Shown: piece after piece, positions 34,221 through 42,733 of the stretch
Layout of the letters: every line of letters starts with the position of its first letter
Position numbering within the stretch: the stretch's first letter is position 1
Assembly (NCBI GenBank): GCA_034414595.1
Contig: DAOULY010000009.1
Coordinates: forward strand, 1 to 64,000
Length of the DNA stretch: 64,000 bases
Origin: DAOULY01 sp034414595
GTDB taxonomy: Bacteria > Chloroflexota > Dehalococcoidia > SZUA-161 > JAUWZY01
Direction of reading: 5' to 3'
Translations under genes and position numbers: made by a program
Notes under the pieces: model-generated
Database searches by the model: none
What the model was told of the DNA's origin: nothing
What the model saw: only the letters and a program-made list of their open reading frames with translations

Positions 34221-36508
34221 AAGACCATTATATGGTAGGTAAAAGAGTGCGGCGAACGGATTCTCTGGTCAAGGTTACTGGCGCTGCCAAGTATACTGTG
34301 GATTTGGTGCTGCCGGGCATGCTCTATGGCAAAGTCCTGCGCAGCCCCCACGCCCACGCCAGAATTCTGAACATCGATACCAGCAAGGCGGAGAGGCTAC
34401 CCGGCGTCAAAGCGGTGGTAACGGGTAAGGACACACTGGGATGGAAGTGGGGGGCGTTTCGTATCAGCAGAGACATGCCTTTCTTAGCTATAGATAAGGT
34501 TCGCTACTTGGGGGAGGACGTGGCGGCAGTGGCCGCTATTGATGAAGACATCGCTGAAGAGGCCCTGAGCCTGATCACCGTGGAATACGAACCCCTGCCT
34601 GTGATTCTGGATCCTGTGGAGGCCATGAAGGAGGGGGCTGTTAAGATTCATGACCATGTGGAGAGAAACTGCTACAAAGCTGCCTTTGAGTTTGGAAATG
34701 TGGATGATGGCTTTGCCGACTCTGACCTAGTCCGGGAAGATGAATTCGTTAGTGGCAAAATCTCCCATTCCCAGATGGAGCCTTATGGCGCTTTAGCCAG
34801 CTATGACCCGTTTTCAGGAAAGCTCGATATATGGATGCCCAATCAATCGCCCTTTGTCAAGCGAAGGGCCCTTTCCAATGCGCTGGGCATGCCCTTGGGC
34901 AAGATAAGGGTGCATCACTGCACTATCGGCGGTGCCTTTGGCGGTAGGACCGACACCATGCCTGCCGAGTTCATTACCTCCCTGCTCGCCATCAAGTCGC
35001 AAAGACCGGTGCGAATTATATATACCCGAGAGGAAACGATGGTGGCCACCCGGCAGAAGCACCCGATTATCCTGGACCTGAAAACCGGTGTCAAGAGGAA
35101 TGGCACGATAATGGCCCGGAGCATGAAGGTCGTTGAGGATGGTGGTGCCTATGCCAGCAGTGGGCTTGTCGCTATCAATATCACTTGGGTGATGTCAGAA
35201 CATGTATATCGGACTCCTAACTTGAAGTATGAAGGTTATTTGGTCTATACTAACAAGACTCCCTGTTCCATGATGCGACTGCAACCCCAAGAAGTGCACT
35301 TCGCTGAGGATTCTCAACTGGATACGATCGCCGAGGAGCTGGGAATAGACCCAGTGGAGATCAGGCTCAAGAATGCGATAAAGCCGGGGGAGGTGCTCCC
35401 CAGCAAGTCAGTGGTCACAAGCTGTGCTTTCAGTGAGACCATTGAAAAAGCAGTTGCCGAATCAGGCTATAGAGAGAAGCGGGGAAAGATGGGGATTGGC
35501 CGAGGGATCGGTATTGGTTGCGCTGGCGGCATTGCTGGCTTCAACTTGGGCATCAGATCGATCTCATCGGCCTTCATCAAGTTCGATGAAGATGGTGGCT
35601 GTAGCCTTATCACTGGCTTAGTGGACAATGGGCAGGGCAACGAGAGTATGGTGGTCCAGGTTGCCGCTGAGGAACTGGGCATTCCCATGGAGGATATCCA
35701 ACTGGTTAACGGCGACACCGAGATCACCCCTCAGGACCCAGGGACCTATCCCATGACTGCCTGTTTCGTCTCGGCAAATGCGGTCAGGCTTGCTGCTTCC
35801 GATGCCCGGCGTCAGATTTTAAGCATAGCCTCTGAAAGGCTGAATGCGGACCCTGAAGAGCTGGATATCAGGGACCGCAGGGTCTATGTTAAGAAAAGTC
35901 CAGAGAAGATGATGCCCATTGACAGTGTTGTCAGGCTATCCTTCTTGAGGGGGACGCCGATTTCGGGTAGGGGAGAGAGCTTGTTAAAAGCTCACAGCAA
36001 GCAGGGCTGGTCCTATTGGGGGGAGCTGAAGTTTGAGGGCCAACAAGGAGGCACCTACACCTTTGGTACGGTGATCGCCGAGGTTGAAGTGGATAAGGAA
36101 ACAGGAAAAGTCAAGGTAGCCGATATGTGGGTGGCTACGGATTGCGGCTTTGCTATAAACCCAACGGCAGTGGAGGGTCAGTGGGAGGGTGGCACAGCCC
36201 AATGCTTGGGTCTTGCTCTTTATGAGAAACATCGCTGGGATGAGCAAGGGAAGCTGTTGACTGACTCCTTCTTGGATTACAGGTTGCCTACATCACTCGA
36301 TGTACCTAACATAAAATGTTTTATCCTCGAGTCCATGGACCCCGATGGTCCCTATGGGGGTAAGGAGGTGGGATTGGGGAGCACACTAGCTCCAGGCGGA
36401 GCCATTGCCAATGCCATATATGACGCCATCGGGGCCAGAGTGAAGGAATTACCGATAACACCAGAGGTTGTACTCAAATCGTTGAGGGAAAAAGAAAGCG
36501 GAAAGTGA
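34217..36508 (+). CDS. Molybdenum hydroxylase large subunit lacking the catalytic Glu (763 aa)
   Basis: The molybdopterin-cytosine-dinucleotide-binding subunit of the xanthine-dehydrogenase/hydroxybenzoyl-CoA-reductase family, normal in length. It contains GGAFGGRTDT, KTPCSMMRLQPQ and GGKEVGLGSTLAPGGAIANAI (last motif at the C-terminus). Two hallmark sites are changed. The usual RG[FY]G loop after the Pro-Cys region reads Arg354-Leu-Gln-Pro. The invariant catalytic Glu of the VGEG/xGxGE motif is Leu720 (KEVGLG). The frame is open throughout and translationally coupled to intact small subunits, so it looks expressed. It may bind cofactor but use different chemistry, or be inactive. Confidence 0.92.
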   Translation: MKDHYMVGKRVRRTDSLVKVTGAAKYTVDLVLPGMLYGKVLRSPHAHARILNIDTSKAERLPGVKAVVTGKDTLGWKWGAFRISRDMPFLAIDKVRYLGEDVAAVAAIDEDIAEEALSLITVEYEPLPVILDPVEAMKEGAVKIHDHVERNCYKAAFEFGNVDDGFADSDLVREDEFVSGKISHSQMEPYGALASYDPFSGKLDIWMPNQSPFVKRRALSNALGMPLGKIRVHHCTIGGAFGGRTDTMPAEFITSLLAIKSQRPVRIIYTREETMVATRQKHPIILDLKTGVKRNGTIMARSMKVVEDGGAYASSGLVAINITWVMSEHVYRTPNLKYEGYLVYTNKTPCSMMRLQPQEVHFAEDSQLDTIAEELGIDPVEIRLKNAIKPGEVLPSKSVVTSCAFSETIEKAVAESGYREKRGKMGIGRGIGIGCAGGIAGFNLGIRSISSAFIKFDEDGGCSLITGLVDNGQGNESMVVQVAAEELGIPMEDIQLVNGDTEITPQDPGTYPMTACFVSANAVRLAASDARRQILSIASERLNADPEELDIRDRRVYVKKSPEKMMPIDSVVRLSFLRGTPISGRGESLLKAHSKQGWSYWGELKFEGQQGGTYTFGTVIAEVEVDKETGKVKVADMWVATDCGFAINPTAVEGQWEGGTAQCLGLALYEKHRWDEQGKLLTDSFLDYRLPTSLDVPNIKCFILESMDPDGPYGGKEVGLGSTLAPGGAIANAIYDAIGARVKELPITPEVVLKSLREKESGK

Positions 36509-36543
36509 CCTTAGGCAAAACAGGTCAGCCGAAGCTATTTTGC

Positions 36544-37545
36544 CTAGGCTAAGTTGAGAATTCGAGCTGCGTTGCCACCGAGGATGTTATTGGTATCCTC
36601 AGCGGAAAGCCCCAGGTCTTTTATACGGGCCACCGCTTTTTCTGGATAAGCTATCCTCTGTGGGTAATCGGTTCCCAAACAGATATGCTCCGCTCCCATC
36701 CAGTCCAGGCAGCATCGCAATGCCGGCAGGTGGTAGTTGACCGAGTCTACGTAAACCTGCTCCAGATAGTATTGGGATGGTGCTTTGCCGAGCTCAATGC
36801 CCCACTCCCCAGCATAACCTCGGAAGGAATCATCTATTCTCTCAGCCAGATAGGGGACGACGCCACCGAGATGGGATTGGATGATAGTCAGCTTGGGGTA
36901 CTTCTCCAAGACCCCTTGGAATATCAAGCTGACTACGGCTATGGTTGTATCCAGCGTGAAACCGAAGAGCTGGAGTGGCAGCCCGACTTTTATCATGGCA
37001 TCGGCAGTGAGGGGTGTGGTTGGATGGAGTAGGATGGGCAGCTGGTATTCGCTTGCCTGGGCAAAGATTGGCTCAAATTCGGGTGAGCTGAGAGACTTAC
37101 CGTTGATATTGGAGAACAGCATTATCCCCTTGATGCCGAGGTCTTTATAAGCTCGTTCCAGTTCCTTCATTGCCTCTTCCATATTTTGATAGGGCAAAGC
37201 AGCGACGGCGAAAAAGCGCCCGGGGTACTTTTGACAGACCTCTGCGAAGTAATCGTTGATTTTTTTGGCCCAGGTGACACCTTCGACTGCGGGCAACAGC
37301 TCCACGCCCGGGTAGGTCAGGCTGAGTATCTGGACATCGATGCCGTATCTATCCATGTCCTCTATCCTCGGCTCGACATCATAATGGCCGGCCCTATCGA
37401 TGTGTCCAGTAATGGTACCCTTTGAGTAGAAGACCAGAGAGTTGGGACCGGTCCATTTCAGCATTGGCCACTGCGTCCTCTGCTCCAGGTAATCCAGCCA
37501 TATTCTGGGATGGAGGTGATTGTGAACATCGGTCGTTCTTACCAT
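36544..37545 (-). CDS. Amidohydrolase_2 family metal-dependent hydrolase/decarboxylase (333 aa)
   Basis: A TIM-barrel protein of the ACMSD/gamma-resorcylate-decarboxylase group. DVHNHLHP (Asp6, His8, His10) supplies the N-terminal metal ligands. ILLHPTTPL and IIQSHLGGVVPYL supply further histidines. CLGTDYPQR supplies the last Asp. Members decarboxylate aromatic acids or hydrolyse lactones non-oxidatively. It converges with the molybdenum hydroxylase operon and is divergent from the CoA ligase at 37741, so a role in aromatic-acid breakdown is plausible. No clear ribosome site precedes the ATG. Confidence 0.88.
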   Translation of the reverse strand: MVRTTDVHNHLHPRIWLDYLEQRTQWPMLKWTGPNSLVFYSKGTITGHIDRAGHYDVEPRIEDMDRYGIDVQILSLTYPGVELLPAVEGVTWAKKINDYFAEVCQKYPGRFFAVAALPYQNMEEAMKELERAYKDLGIKGIMLFSNINGKSLSSPEFEPIFAQASEYQLPILLHPTTPLTADAMIKVGLPLQLFGFTLDTTIAVVSLIFQGVLEKYPKLTIIQSHLGGVVPYLAERIDDSFRGYAGEWGIELGKAPSQYYLEQVYVDSVNYHLPALRCCLDWMGAEHICLGTDYPQRIAYPEKAVARIKDLGLSAEDTNNILGGNAARILNLA

Positions 37546-37740
37546 GAAGCTACAGTTATCTTTCTATCGCCTGTTTGTTCCCTGTCAGTTGCATTTCATC
37601 TGAATTTCGGGCAAATGTCAAGGCCTGTTCCATCCTGCACTGTTGTGGCTCCAAGCTGGCAGCTGATGGCACCTATTTGACTTCATCCCAGCTCGATTGT
37701 AGAATAGTGCTGACCTCAGCTGGGTAGAAGGGAGGAATGG

Positions 37741-39396
37741 ATGAAACCGACTCGATATACGCCAGAAATGATCGCTGAATATACCAAGAATGGGTACTGG
37801 GATCCTGATATTACCTTCTCCAAAGTCTGGGATCGAAACGCGGAGCAATTTCCCGACGACGAGGCGATATTTGATGGAAAAACAAGGCTCACTTGGTGGC
37901 AGGCAAAAGAGCAGATCGATAGAATTGCCCTCAGTCTCACCGAGCTCGGCCTCGAACGCGACCAGATACTCGTCGTCGAGCTGCCCAATTGTGTGGAGCT
38001 GGTGCTGCTCCTAATTGCCTGTGAGAAAGCCGGCATTATCAATTTAACCGTGATCAGGACCATGCGCCACAGGGAGTTGGAGCATGTGCTCAAGTTCACA
38101 GAGGCGCCCGCAGTTGTCATCCCCTGGCTATTTCGAGATTTTGACTACTGGGACATGGTCCAGAGCATTAGTCCCAATTTGCCTCATCTAAAGCATGTCA
38201 TCGTCACTGGCGAGGAAGTGCCCGAGGGAGCTCTCTCCCTCAACGATATGATCCATCGGCGACCGCTGGAGGGGAAGTTTTCCCCAGAGCATCTCAAAGA
38301 GAGAAGCTTCCAGCCTTTTGAAGTCTCTCGAATTCGACACACCACGGGAACCACCGGCTTCCCGAAATTGATAGAAGAGACTCCATGTAACCGCATTTAC
38401 CTGGCGAAGGAACTGAGCAGACTGTACAAGTTCACCAAGCAGGATGTCATCGGTGGCTTTGTACAGCTTACTGGAGGAGGTGGTTCTTACGCCCTGCTCG
38501 CTGCACCCTGGGTGGCAGCTAAAAGTGTGATCATGGACCGTTTCGATGTCGAGGAAGCTTTCAAGCTGATCGAGAAGGAGAAGATAACCGCAACTGGTGT
38601 GGTCCCGGCGATATTAATCATGATGCTGCAGCATCCCAGCTTCAGCAAGTATGATCTCAGTTCGCTGCGCGTCATTAGTAGTCATGGTGCTCCACTGCCC
38701 CTTAACGTGGCCCAGGAAGCCGAAGAAAAACTGGGCTGTGTGCTGCTAAACCGCTATGGCATGGCTGACGGTGGTTCGATGTCCGTGGCCTCTGTGGATG
38801 ATCCTGCTCCCCTGCGGTATGTCTCGGTGGGCAAACCTCTCTTCGGCAATGAATTCAAGCTGGTCGATGCGTCTGGGAACGAGGTGCCTGAGGGAGGCGA
38901 GGGAGAGATACTGTTCCGCGGGCCGGGCTCTCACCCTGGCTTCTATAAAGACCCTGAGCGAACTAAGCAAACCTATGACAAGGATGGCTGGTTCAGGACG
39001 GGAGACCTGGGCCACTTCGATGAGCAGGGCAACCTATTTATTGTGGGCCGGGCGAAGGACCTCATCATCCGCGCTGGTGAGAATATCTATCCTGCGGAGG
39101 TTGAGGAGCTACTTGTGACCCACCCCAAGATAGCGAACGCAGCCCTGGTGGGCATGCCCGATCCGGTGATGGGCGAGAGGGCTTGTGCCTATGTCGTCCT
39201 CACTCCCGGAGAGCAGCTGAAGTTTGAGGAGATGGTCGCATTCCTCAGGGAGAAAGGGCTGGCGCCGTTCAAGCTGCCGGAGAGGCTTGAGATCGTAGAC
39301 CAGTTCGAGTTGGTCTCGGACCAGAAGGTGGACAAGAAGTTACTGCGACAGGATATAATCGAGAAGCTTAAAAAAGAAGGCAAGAGCCAGGGTTAA
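37741..39396 (+). CDS. Acyl/aryl-CoA ligase, EntE-like adenylate-forming enzyme (copy A, 551 aa)
   Basis: An ANL-superfamily ligase: it activates a carboxylic acid with ATP to an adenylate and then forms the CoA ester. The P-loop is RHTTGTTGFPKL near residue 200. NRYGMADGG is the A5 motif, GWFRTGDLGHFDEQG the A7/A8 hinge region and GENIYPAEVEELL the C-terminal domain entry. DQKVDKKLLRQDI near the end holds the catalytic lysine region. Similar to 2,3-dihydroxybenzoate and salicylate-type ligases. A close paralogue lies at the right edge (62569-64000). The acid substrate is not identifiable. Confidence 0.92.
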   Translation: MKPTRYTPEMIAEYTKNGYWDPDITFSKVWDRNAEQFPDDEAIFDGKTRLTWWQAKEQIDRIALSLTELGLERDQILVVELPNCVELVLLLIACEKAGIINLTVIRTMRHRELEHVLKFTEAPAVVIPWLFRDFDYWDMVQSISPNLPHLKHVIVTGEEVPEGALSLNDMIHRRPLEGKFSPEHLKERSFQPFEVSRIRHTTGTTGFPKLIEETPCNRIYLAKELSRLYKFTKQDVIGGFVQLTGGGGSYALLAAPWVAAKSVIMDRFDVEEAFKLIEKEKITATGVVPAILIMMLQHPSFSKYDLSSLRVISSHGAPLPLNVAQEAEEKLGCVLLNRYGMADGGSMSVASVDDPAPLRYVSVGKPLFGNEFKLVDASGNEVPEGGEGEILFRGPGSHPGFYKDPERTKQTYDKDGWFRTGDLGHFDEQGNLFIVGRAKDLIIRAGENIYPAEVEELLVTHPKIANAALVGMPDPVMGERACAYVVLTPGEQLKFEEMVAFLREKGLAPFKLPERLEIVDQFELVSDQKVDKKLLRQDIIEKLKKEGKSQG

Positions 39397-39496
39397 AACT
39401 AAGTGCCCTTGGCGTATTCTTAAACAAAGATCGCCTCGGTCTATTGACCAGTGATCAGCTATGGCACGCACTGCATACCGACCCCATAGAATTCCT

Positions 39497-39637
39497 CTAC
39501 ATAACATAAACCTGACACAAATTGCCATCAACCTTGATCTTCTCGGTTGCATCCATGCAGCCGACGATAGCAGGTATGCCGTATTCACGACAGACTATAA
39601 CAGGGTGCGATTGTAATCGAATTCCTCTCTGTTCCTT
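39497..39637 (-). pseudogene. Relic of a PEP-utilizing enzyme mobile domain
   Basis: On the minus strand the frame reads KEQRGIRLQSHPVIVCREYG, then IPAIVGCMDATEKIKVDGN, and ends LCQVYVM at a TAG (39497-39499). This is the end of a swivelling phosphohistidine domain with His kept in QSHP. A deletion removes the usual DGxxIR block before VDGN. No start or upstream domains exist. It sits between the CoA ligase and UPF0261 genes on the opposite strand. It is a separate relic from the one at 27083-27301: strand and decay pattern differ. Confidence 0.7.
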
Positions 39638-39741
39638 TTCAGCGCTGTCTTTATCGGGGCGGCATTGTATCTTCTCTGTGTCAAGTGAGAAGGAACCACA
39701 TCCCCCATGCTATAATGATGTCAGAAAGGGGCGATATCGAA

Positions 39742-40974
39742 ATGGCACAGACGATAGTTATCGTGGCCACCTTGGATACCAAGGGCGGACAGGTCAGTAT
39801 CCTCAAAGGGCACATCGAGCAAAGAGGACATAGGACGGTGGTTGTCGACGTGGGCACGGGGGGCACGCCCTTGATTGAGGGGGATATCAAGCGTGAGGAG
39901 GTTGCCAAAGCTGGGGGGGCAAGCATGGAGGAGGTGAGGGCCTCCAACGATAGGTACAAGGCGAACCAAGTAATGATAAAAGGGGCTGTTGGGAGGCTTA
40001 AGGAGCTATATGCCACCGGCAGATTGGATGGGATCGTCTCCATAGGTGGTGCCAGTGCTAGTTTTATCGCTACGAGCGTTATGCAAGCGTTGCCCTTTGG
40101 TGTGCCCAAGTTCATGGTCTCGGCTAATGCAGCGCAACGAGGCTTTGCCAGCAGGTATTTTGGCACCAGAGACATAACCATGATGCACTCCGTTGTGGAT
40201 ATCGCGGGCCGCAATGATTTGATTGAGGACATATTGGCCCAATCAGCTGGAGCCATATGCGGCATGGTTGAAGCTCGGGCTGCTCGAGCTTCAACTGCAG
40301 CCTCCTCCAGGCCGATGGTCGCAGTCACCGAGATGGGTGTCTGTGAAAAATGCTCTACCTATCTTCGGGAATTTTTGGATCAACGGGGCTATCAGGTGGT
40401 GACATTCTCTGCCCAAGGGGCCGGTGATAGTGCTATGGAAGAGTTAATTGATGAAGGGCTGTTTAAGGGCGTGATAGACCTTTCTCCGGGCGGGATAATA
40501 GATGGCTTATGCGAGGGCACACGAGCAGGCACCCCGCGTAGGCTGGAAACCGCTGGGGAGCGTGGTCTCCCTCAGATCATCGCCCCATGCGGCCTTGACT
40601 TCATAACTCCACGCATATCTAGGTATAAACCAGAGTATCATACCAGGAAGAAACACCAGATCGATGAGTATAGAGTAATGCTGAGGGCGAGTCCTGAGGA
40701 GTTGCTCCCGGCAGCAGAGATCATAGCGGGCAAACTGAACAAGGCAAAAGGTCCGGTCAAATTCTTGATACCACTGCGAGGGTGGTCTGCTGAGGATGGA
40801 GAGGGGAGACCTCTTGATGATCCTCAATCAGATGCAGCATTTGTTGCCGAGCTGAGAAAACACCTCAAGCCCGAGATCGAGATTCGGGAAGTCGATGCCT
40901 GGATGGAGGATCAGGATTTTGCCCTTGCCGTGGTCGCAGCTTTTGACGAGGTGATGGCTCAGTCAAAAACATAG
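39742..40974 (+). CDS. Tm-1-like ATP-binding domain protein, UPF0261 family (copy B, 410 aa)
   Basis: Starts MAQTIVIVATLDTKGGQ and shares with the copy at 15857-17098 the SIGGASASFIATSVM segment, the HSVVDIAGRNDLIEDIL region, FAPALAEA-type blocks and the LIPLRGWSAEDGEG motif. I choose ATG 39742 because AAGGGG precedes it and the N-terminus then matches the paralogue; an upstream ATG would add 19 residues. It follows the CoA ligase on the same strand with about 345 bases between. The function of the family is unresolved. Confidence 0.88.
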   Translation: MAQTIVIVATLDTKGGQVSILKGHIEQRGHRTVVVDVGTGGTPLIEGDIKREEVAKAGGASMEEVRASNDRYKANQVMIKGAVGRLKELYATGRLDGIVSIGGASASFIATSVMQALPFGVPKFMVSANAAQRGFASRYFGTRDITMMHSVVDIAGRNDLIEDILAQSAGAICGMVEARAARASTAASSRPMVAVTEMGVCEKCSTYLREFLDQRGYQVVTFSAQGAGDSAMEELIDEGLFKGVIDLSPGGIIDGLCEGTRAGTPRRLETAGERGLPQIIAPCGLDFITPRISRYKPEYHTRKKHQIDEYRVMLRASPEELLPAAEIIAGKLNKAKGPVKFLIPLRGWSAEDGEGRPLDDPQSDAAFVAELRKHLKPEIEIREVDAWMEDQDFALAVVAAFDEVMAQSKT

Positions 40975-41073
40975 TTCCTGACTCACGATGGCGGCGTGGT
41001 CAAGATATCCCCAAAGAGCCTGCGGCGACTGGTCTTTTATCGCATCTACCGGCTAGAATAGCATGAGGTATAC

Positions 41074-41853
41074 GTGACTCAATCCTACCGTGAGATTACC
41101 CCCGACTTAGCGCGCCAGCTAAAGCTGGTGATGACCGATGTCGATGGCACGTTGACTGTGGGGGGTGATTCGTTGAGTCCTGTGGTCTTGGAAGCGGTTC
41201 GTCGTCTTGAGCATGAGGGTATCATGGTGGGTCTTGTCTCAGGACGGACGCTTCCCAGGCTGGAATCCTTGGCTCAGGATTTGAACATCAGTGGTGCCAT
41301 AATCGCCGAAAATGGTGGTGTTGCCAAGTTAAAGGCAAACGGTGGGCTTGTGGATTTGGGCTATTCGCGCGAGCCTGCTCTTAAAGCCTTGAGAAAGCTG
41401 GAAATGCTGTTCCCTGACGCTATAAAAGGGAGGGAAGACAATAAAGACCGCCTGATCGATATCGTCATCTGGAGCTACGGGGTGGGAACAGAAGAGTTGA
41501 GGAGGCACCTGGAGGATGCCCAACTCCTTGACTCCGGGTACATACTACATCTGATGCAGAAAGGGGTTAGTAAAGGAAGAACGCTCATGCGGTTGCTTGG
41601 TGAGATGGGCGATGGAAAACTGTCCCCGGCAGAGGTAATGGTATTCGGCGATTCCCCCACCGATAATTCTCTATTCGAGCTATTCCCGCATAGCGTACTC
41701 ATAACTAACCCAAGGCTTCCAGTTGAACAGAGGCAGGCGCTGCAGAAGCTTGCCAGATATGCCGGCGAACTCCCCTTTGGGGAGGGTTTTGCTGAGGTGG
41801 TCTTCCATATTTTGAATACTCGCCATAGTCCGGATTTGAGAAAGATGGGTTGA
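41074..41853 (+). CDS. HAD-superfamily sugar/glycolate phosphatase, Cof/TA0175 type (259 aa)
   Basis: A HAD phosphatase with motif I MTDVDGTLT (nucleophile Asp and acid Asp), motif II VSGRT, the lysine region in the middle and motif IV VFGDSPTDNSLF. The C2-type cap between motifs II and III places it with phosphoglycolate/sucrose-phosphate-type phosphatases. It begins with GTG preceded by GAGGT. It lies 99 bases after UPF0261 on the same strand. Likely a housekeeping phosphoester hydrolase; substrate uncertain. Confidence 0.88.
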   Translation: MTQSYREITPDLARQLKLVMTDVDGTLTVGGDSLSPVVLEAVRRLEHEGIMVGLVSGRTLPRLESLAQDLNISGAIIAENGGVAKLKANGGLVDLGYSREPALKALRKLEMLFPDAIKGREDNKDRLIDIVIWSYGVGTEELRRHLEDAQLLDSGYILHLMQKGVSKGRTLMRLLGEMGDGKLSPAEVMVFGDSPTDNSLFELFPHSVLITNPRLPVEQRQALQKLARYAGELPFGEGFAEVVFHILNTRHSPDLRKMG

Positions 41854-41901
41854 TGAGAAATGCGTGGGGCAGAGGCAAAAAGGGCGAAAGCCAATCCCGT
41901 A

Positions 41902-41938
41902 GTGGTCGAGGATTCGAACCTCTGACCTTCTGTGTAAA
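41902..41938 (-). pseudogene. Partial tRNA-Val (3-prime half) relic
   Basis: Matches the T-arm, variable loop and part of the anticodon arm of tRNA-Val(TAC) at 60414-60487: the GAGGATTCGAACCTCTG block and CCTTCTG..GTGTAAA. The acceptor strand has lost bases (GTGGTCGAGG against GTGGGCGATAGAGG) and no 5-prime half is present. It cannot fold into a full tRNA. Confidence 0.7.
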
Positions 41939-41964
41939 TTGGAACTGGAATATGAGAATCTAGG

Positions 41965-42306
41965 CTATAGATTGCCTAATTCATCCAACATCTTGACTAC
42001 TCTCAAGGACTCAGCAATGCCGGTAGTACCACTCATGCCTATTGCTACCGACAGAACCTCCAGTATTTCATCTCTGGTGGCTCCTGCTTCTAGTGAGCGC
42101 ATAGTCTGATTAATAACACAGTTAATGACACAACCCCTCAATGCTATCCCCAGCGCTATTAGCCGTTTGACCTTGGTGCTAAGTGCCCCGTCACTATATA
42201 CTGCATTACTGACAGCAGATTCGGCGGCCATCACAGCGGGTAGCGCTTGCCTGAGCTTATCCACTAGCTCCTTACGCTCATTGTTCAGTTCTATTTGGCT
42301 TTCCAT
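41965..42306 (-). CDS. Carboxymuconolactone-decarboxylase/AhpD-family protein without CxxC (113 aa)
   Basis: The all-helical CMD fold is recognised by LIALGIALRGC and the helix SLEAGATRDEILEVLSVAI. In peroxidase-type members the motif is CxxCxxxH. Here it reads GCVINCVINQ, with cysteines three residues apart and Gln in place of His, so alkylhydroperoxidase activity is unlikely. Length is typical. AAGGAGG precedes the ATG. It is isolated beside a tRNA relic. Role unknown; a lactone- or carbon-acid-type reaction or a structural role are options. Confidence 0.85.
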   Translation of the reverse strand: MESQIELNNERKELVDKLRQALPAVMAAESAVSNAVYSDGALSTKVKRLIALGIALRGCVINCVINQTMRSLEAGATRDEILEVLSVAIGMSGTTGIAESLRVVKMLDELGNL

Positions 42307-42733
42307 AATCGCAACCTCCTTGTTTAGTGTTTGTAATGCATCAGCGATGGCGAAACACTACCATATCCTTATCCAGACCGCAACTAGCTCTCTCCACTTG
42401 TAGCACGCACATAGGAGTTTTAGTGACTTTGACGAGGGCTTTTTCAATTGGTTTCCCCCAGGAAGCAGTTAGCAGTTGCTGTTGTTCTTGGCAACTGCCG
42501 CTGATAAACGCTAATACATATCGGATAGTGCCAGAGAGGCAATGGAAGAAGGTTCATGGCAGTAAAGGAGCTATCGTTAACGCTCAAGCACAGTTCCCTC
42601 ACTGGTCGAAACTACAGATGACTAACATCATACCGGATCGTGGAAGGCATAGGCATCCAATCTACCAGTTTGGTTCAGGGGAGCCCCACTGGGATTTTTA
42701 CGGTGACGATACCCAAAATCGCAATATCTGAAC
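42307..42733. other. Gene-free region with a possible decayed coding tail
   Basis: No intact gene. In one plus frame the last 55 codons before 42731 (VNAQAQFPHWSKLQMTNIIP, then HPIYQFGSGEPHWDF) look protein-like and end at a TGA, but nothing upstream is coherent and there is no start or ribosome site. It could be the C-terminal remnant of a lost gene; I cannot name the family. Confidence 0.3.
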
